From positions 9,554 through 73,553 of the forward strand of contig CAYQKN010000003.1 in assembly GCA_964417885.1 (NCBI GenBank): a stretch of 64,000 nucleotides of DNA, in the 5' to 3' direction. Shown here piece by piece: positions 62,291 to 64,000 of the stretch. Numbering within the stretch: position 1 is the stretch's first letter; each line of letters starts with the position of its first letter. Source of the DNA: UKL13-2 sp964417885. GTDB taxonomy: Bacteria > Pseudomonadota > Gammaproteobacteria > Burkholderiales > Usitatibacteraceae. Made by a program: the position numbers and the translations under genes. Under the pieces are notes generated by a model, which was not told where the DNA came from, did not search any database, and worked only from the letters and a program-made list of their open reading frames with translations.

Positions 62291-62539
62291 CTAGTTGGAT
62301 TTCTGGCCGATGGCGTTGCCGATCGACGTATGCTGGTTGGTCTGGTTGTATTCGTTGTTGCCGACCGCCTTGACCACGCGCTCCGTGGTCGGCTTGACCA
62401 GCCGCGATCCGGTCAGCGCATCCGGCTGCCCGTTCTTTTCGATCGCCACGCGCTTGGCCTCGGCATAGCCGGGGTCGGTCGCGCAGCCAGACAGCGCAAA
62501 CAGGCCCAGAACGGCCGCGCCTAACAGAAATTTCCTCAT
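62291..62539 (-). CDS. Small lipoprotein
   Basis: 82 residues from ATG 62539, chosen because GAGGA lies upstream at good spacing; a GTG at 62551 overlaps that site. The signal sequence MRKFLLGAAVLGLFALSGC ends in a lipobox (LSGC). The mature part is polar (TDPGYAEAKRVAIEKNGQPD, VVKAVGNNEYNQTNQHTSIG) and contains no known domain. It is predicted to be outer-membrane attached. It converges with the TonB receptor. Confidence 0.7.
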   Translation of the reverse strand: MRKFLLGAAVLGLFALSGCATDPGYAEAKRVAIEKNGQPDALTGSRLVKPTTERVVKAVGNNEYNQTNQHTSIGNAIGQKSN

Positions 62540-62772
62540 GAATGTCCTCACTTTGTGTCAATGACCTGCAATTGTAAATCCGGCCGCGGCGGGCTTTGTG
62601 CCACTGTGTAACAGCATGCGCCCGATGCAACCTTCCCGTCACCCCGACCCGTATTCTGCCACTGATTGCCGTAGGTTCCCGCCGCGGCAATGTTCGGCTG
62701 GATCAAGGCGGATGACGCGGCCGGGCGCTAAGATGGCGGCTGGCTACGTTGATCGCCGCCTGACGGCCCGCC

Positions 62773-63315
62773 ATGCCCCAAACTGCCATCCCGCGCAAAC
62801 CGCTTCCCGTCCCCTACCCGCCCAGCACGCCCAAGCTGGTGCGCGGCATGGTGTTCGTGTTTGGCGCGCTCATCATCATCTGGCTCAATGCCAGCAGCCA
62901 CCTCACCTGCGAAAAGGCCGGCAGCGGCGCCAATGGCATCGAATGCACCCTGAGCCTGTGGGCGTTCAACGCAATACCGATCCAGGACAGCGCCGTGCAG
63001 GGAGTACGATCGGTCAGCCGGCGCGAGGGCATTGACGGCAATGGCAGCCGCGGCTGGGGCGGCGCGACCGTTGCCCACCTGATCCTGGTCACCGAGCGCG
63101 GCACCGAGTCGCTGGGCTATTTCGCCGATCAGTTCGCCAACGACTGGCAAACGCTGGACAATGCCGTGCGACAGGGCCGGCGCATCCAGCTGGTGCTGGA
63201 GCGGCCGTTCGCGGAGTTCGTCATCGCGCACCTCGCCGCCGTGGCGGCCATTCTCTACGGACTCTGGCAGCTATGGCAGGGCATGGCACTATCGCGCGCC
63301 AAGCCGGACAGCTGA
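62773..63315 (+). CDS. Hypothetical protein with two membrane helices
   Basis: 180 residues. A Pro-rich N-terminus, one helix at about 23-41 (LVRGMVFVFGALIIIWLNA), a beta-rich middle with two cysteines (HLTCEKAGSG and GIECTLSLW) that could pair outside the membrane, and a second helix near the end (IVIAHLAAVAAILYGLWQLW region). The middle (VQGVRSVSRREG, AHLILVTERGTESLGYF) resembles PH-like folds in some small membrane proteins, without certainty. No family assigned. It precedes the deacylase by 86 bases on the same strand. Confidence 0.6.
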   Translation: MPQTAIPRKPLPVPYPPSTPKLVRGMVFVFGALIIIWLNASSHLTCEKAGSGANGIECTLSLWAFNAIPIQDSAVQGVRSVSRREGIDGNGSRGWGGATVAHLILVTERGTESLGYFADQFANDWQTLDNAVRQGRRIQLVLERPFAEFVIAHLAAVAAILYGLWQLWQGMALSRAKPDS

Positions 63316-63401
63316 CCCGCGCCACCAGGCGCAACGCGCTACACTTTGCCGCCGGCACACCGGTATGACCGGGCCGGCATCCACTGCCAATTGGGAAAGC
63401 C

Positions 63402-64000
63402 ATGACCCGACCCCGCTCACTCGCGCTTGCCGGTTTCGCCGCAGTCCTGCTCGCCGCCTGCACCAGCCTGCCCGCGGATCGCGGCGCCGCTGCCGACATC
63501 CTGATCCGCAACGGGCGCGTCATCGACGGCACCGGCAACAGCTGGTTCGTCGCCGATATCGCGATCCGCGACGGGCGCATCGCCGCCATCGGCAAGCTTG
63601 ATCACATGACGGCCGCGCACACCATCGACGCCGGCCGGCGGATCGTGGCGCCCGGCTTCATCGACGTGCATGCGCATGTTGAATTCGGCCTGTTCGACAA
63701 TCCCACCACGGACAACTACATCCTCGACGGTGTCACCACCGTCATCACTGGCAACTGCGGCGGCTCGGCCGACAGCCTGAAGGAGTTTTTCGCCCGCATC
63801 GATTCCACCCGCACCTCGATCAATGTCGCCTCGCTGGTCGGGCACAACACCGTCCGGCGCCAGGTGCTGGGACTGGCCAATCGCGCCGCGACGGCGGATG
63901 AACAAAAACAAATGGAGTCGCGGGTCGACGAGGCGATGAAACACGGCGCGGTGGGGCTGTCGACCGGCCTGATCTACCTGCCCGGCCTGTACAGCACCAC
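63402..64000 (+). CDS. N-acyl-D-amino-acid deacylase family amidohydrolase (3' end beyond window)
   Basis: 199 residues are visible, open to the end of the window. A lipobox-like LLAAC (about 16-20) suggests an envelope lipoprotein. The amidohydrolase start is clear: ADILIRNGRVIDGTGNSWFV, IAAIGKL, then IVAPGFIDVHAHVEFG with the metal-binding HxH, and GVTTVITGNCGGS, whose Cys matches the D-aminoacylase Zn site. HGAVGLSTGLIYLPG is also diagnostic. It cleaves acyl groups from D-amino acids or D-residue peptides. Its closeness to the second TonB receptor suggests uptake and breakdown of a peptide-like ligand. Confidence 0.88.
   Translation, partial: MTRPRSLALAGFAAVLLAACTSLPADRGAAADILIRNGRVIDGTGNSWFVADIAIRDGRIAAIGKLDHMTAAHTIDAGRRIVAPGFIDVHAHVEFGLFDNPTTDNYILDGVTTVITGNCGGSADSLKEFFARIDSTRTSINVASLVGHNTVRRQVLGLANRAATADEQKQMESRVDEAMKHGAVGLSTGLIYLPGLYST

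Overview
The window is GC-rich chromosomal DNA whose gene families (DUF3422, DUF6600, NsrR/FdxA/DUF2249 cluster, RhlE, CstA, OmpW, paired SPINDLY-type OGTs, WWNPNESGWG secreted proteins) point to a facultative or microaerophilic betaproteobacterium (Burkholderiales sensu lato). That placement is inferred from family content, not from a marker gene. Three 100-N runs (708-807, 8014-8113, 35339-35438) mark scaffold joins, and the genes touching them are incomplete.

Layout. 1-5.0 kb: a cyclase-like/PEGA fragment, a Ser/Thr kinase and a PAS-PAS-GGDEF sensor. 5.1-9.3 kb: a PhoX phosphatase behind a Pho box, then small stress genes (Usp, RidA, DUF3096, YjdM-like). 9.5-12.3 kb: an AT-richer IS1595-family element with cargo genes and a tRNA-like structure, inserted with an 8-bp target duplication into the loop of a REP-like palindrome. 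12.7-21.6 kb: a pyruvate block of CstA-type transporter plus YjiX-like partner, a four-subunit 2-oxoacid oxidoreductase, and malic enzyme. 21.6-34 kb: two EAL proteins, DUF3422, a large DUF6600 envelope protein, RhlE, two methyltransferases and an aminotransferase. 34-46 kb: a short asparaginase-like protein, LysR, GNAT, two SPINDLY-type OGTs, GST, a solute-binding protein and a GGEEF cyclase. 46-50 kb: TonB receptor and alanine dehydrogenase. 50-56 kb: OmpW, DksA-like, Hsp20 and an NsrR-controlled nitric-oxide response cluster. 56-64 kb: GGDEF cyclase, SGNH hydrolase, a second TonB receptor, a small lipoprotein, and the start of an N-acyl-D-amino-acid deacylase.

Two regulatory themes tie the window together. 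FNR/ANR-type boxes (TTGAT-N4-ATCAA, or one mismatch) lie upstream of cstA, the 2-oxoacid oxidoreductase operon, ompW and hsp20, with a -10-like hexamer about 35 bp after the start of the box (35 or 38 at ompW). This is class II FNR geometry and suggests joint induction at low oxygen. A near-consensus NsrR box overlaps the promoter divergent from nsrR and would control the Fe-S/DUF2249/membrane/ferredoxin cluster. Alanine dehydrogenase, malic enzyme, CstA and the oxidoreductase all use or move pyruvate. Five c-di-GMP proteins (three GGDEF with I-sites, one canonical EAL, one degenerate EAL) are scattered among them. A family of about 66-bp REP-like palindromes (three intact, one split by the IS) lies between genes.
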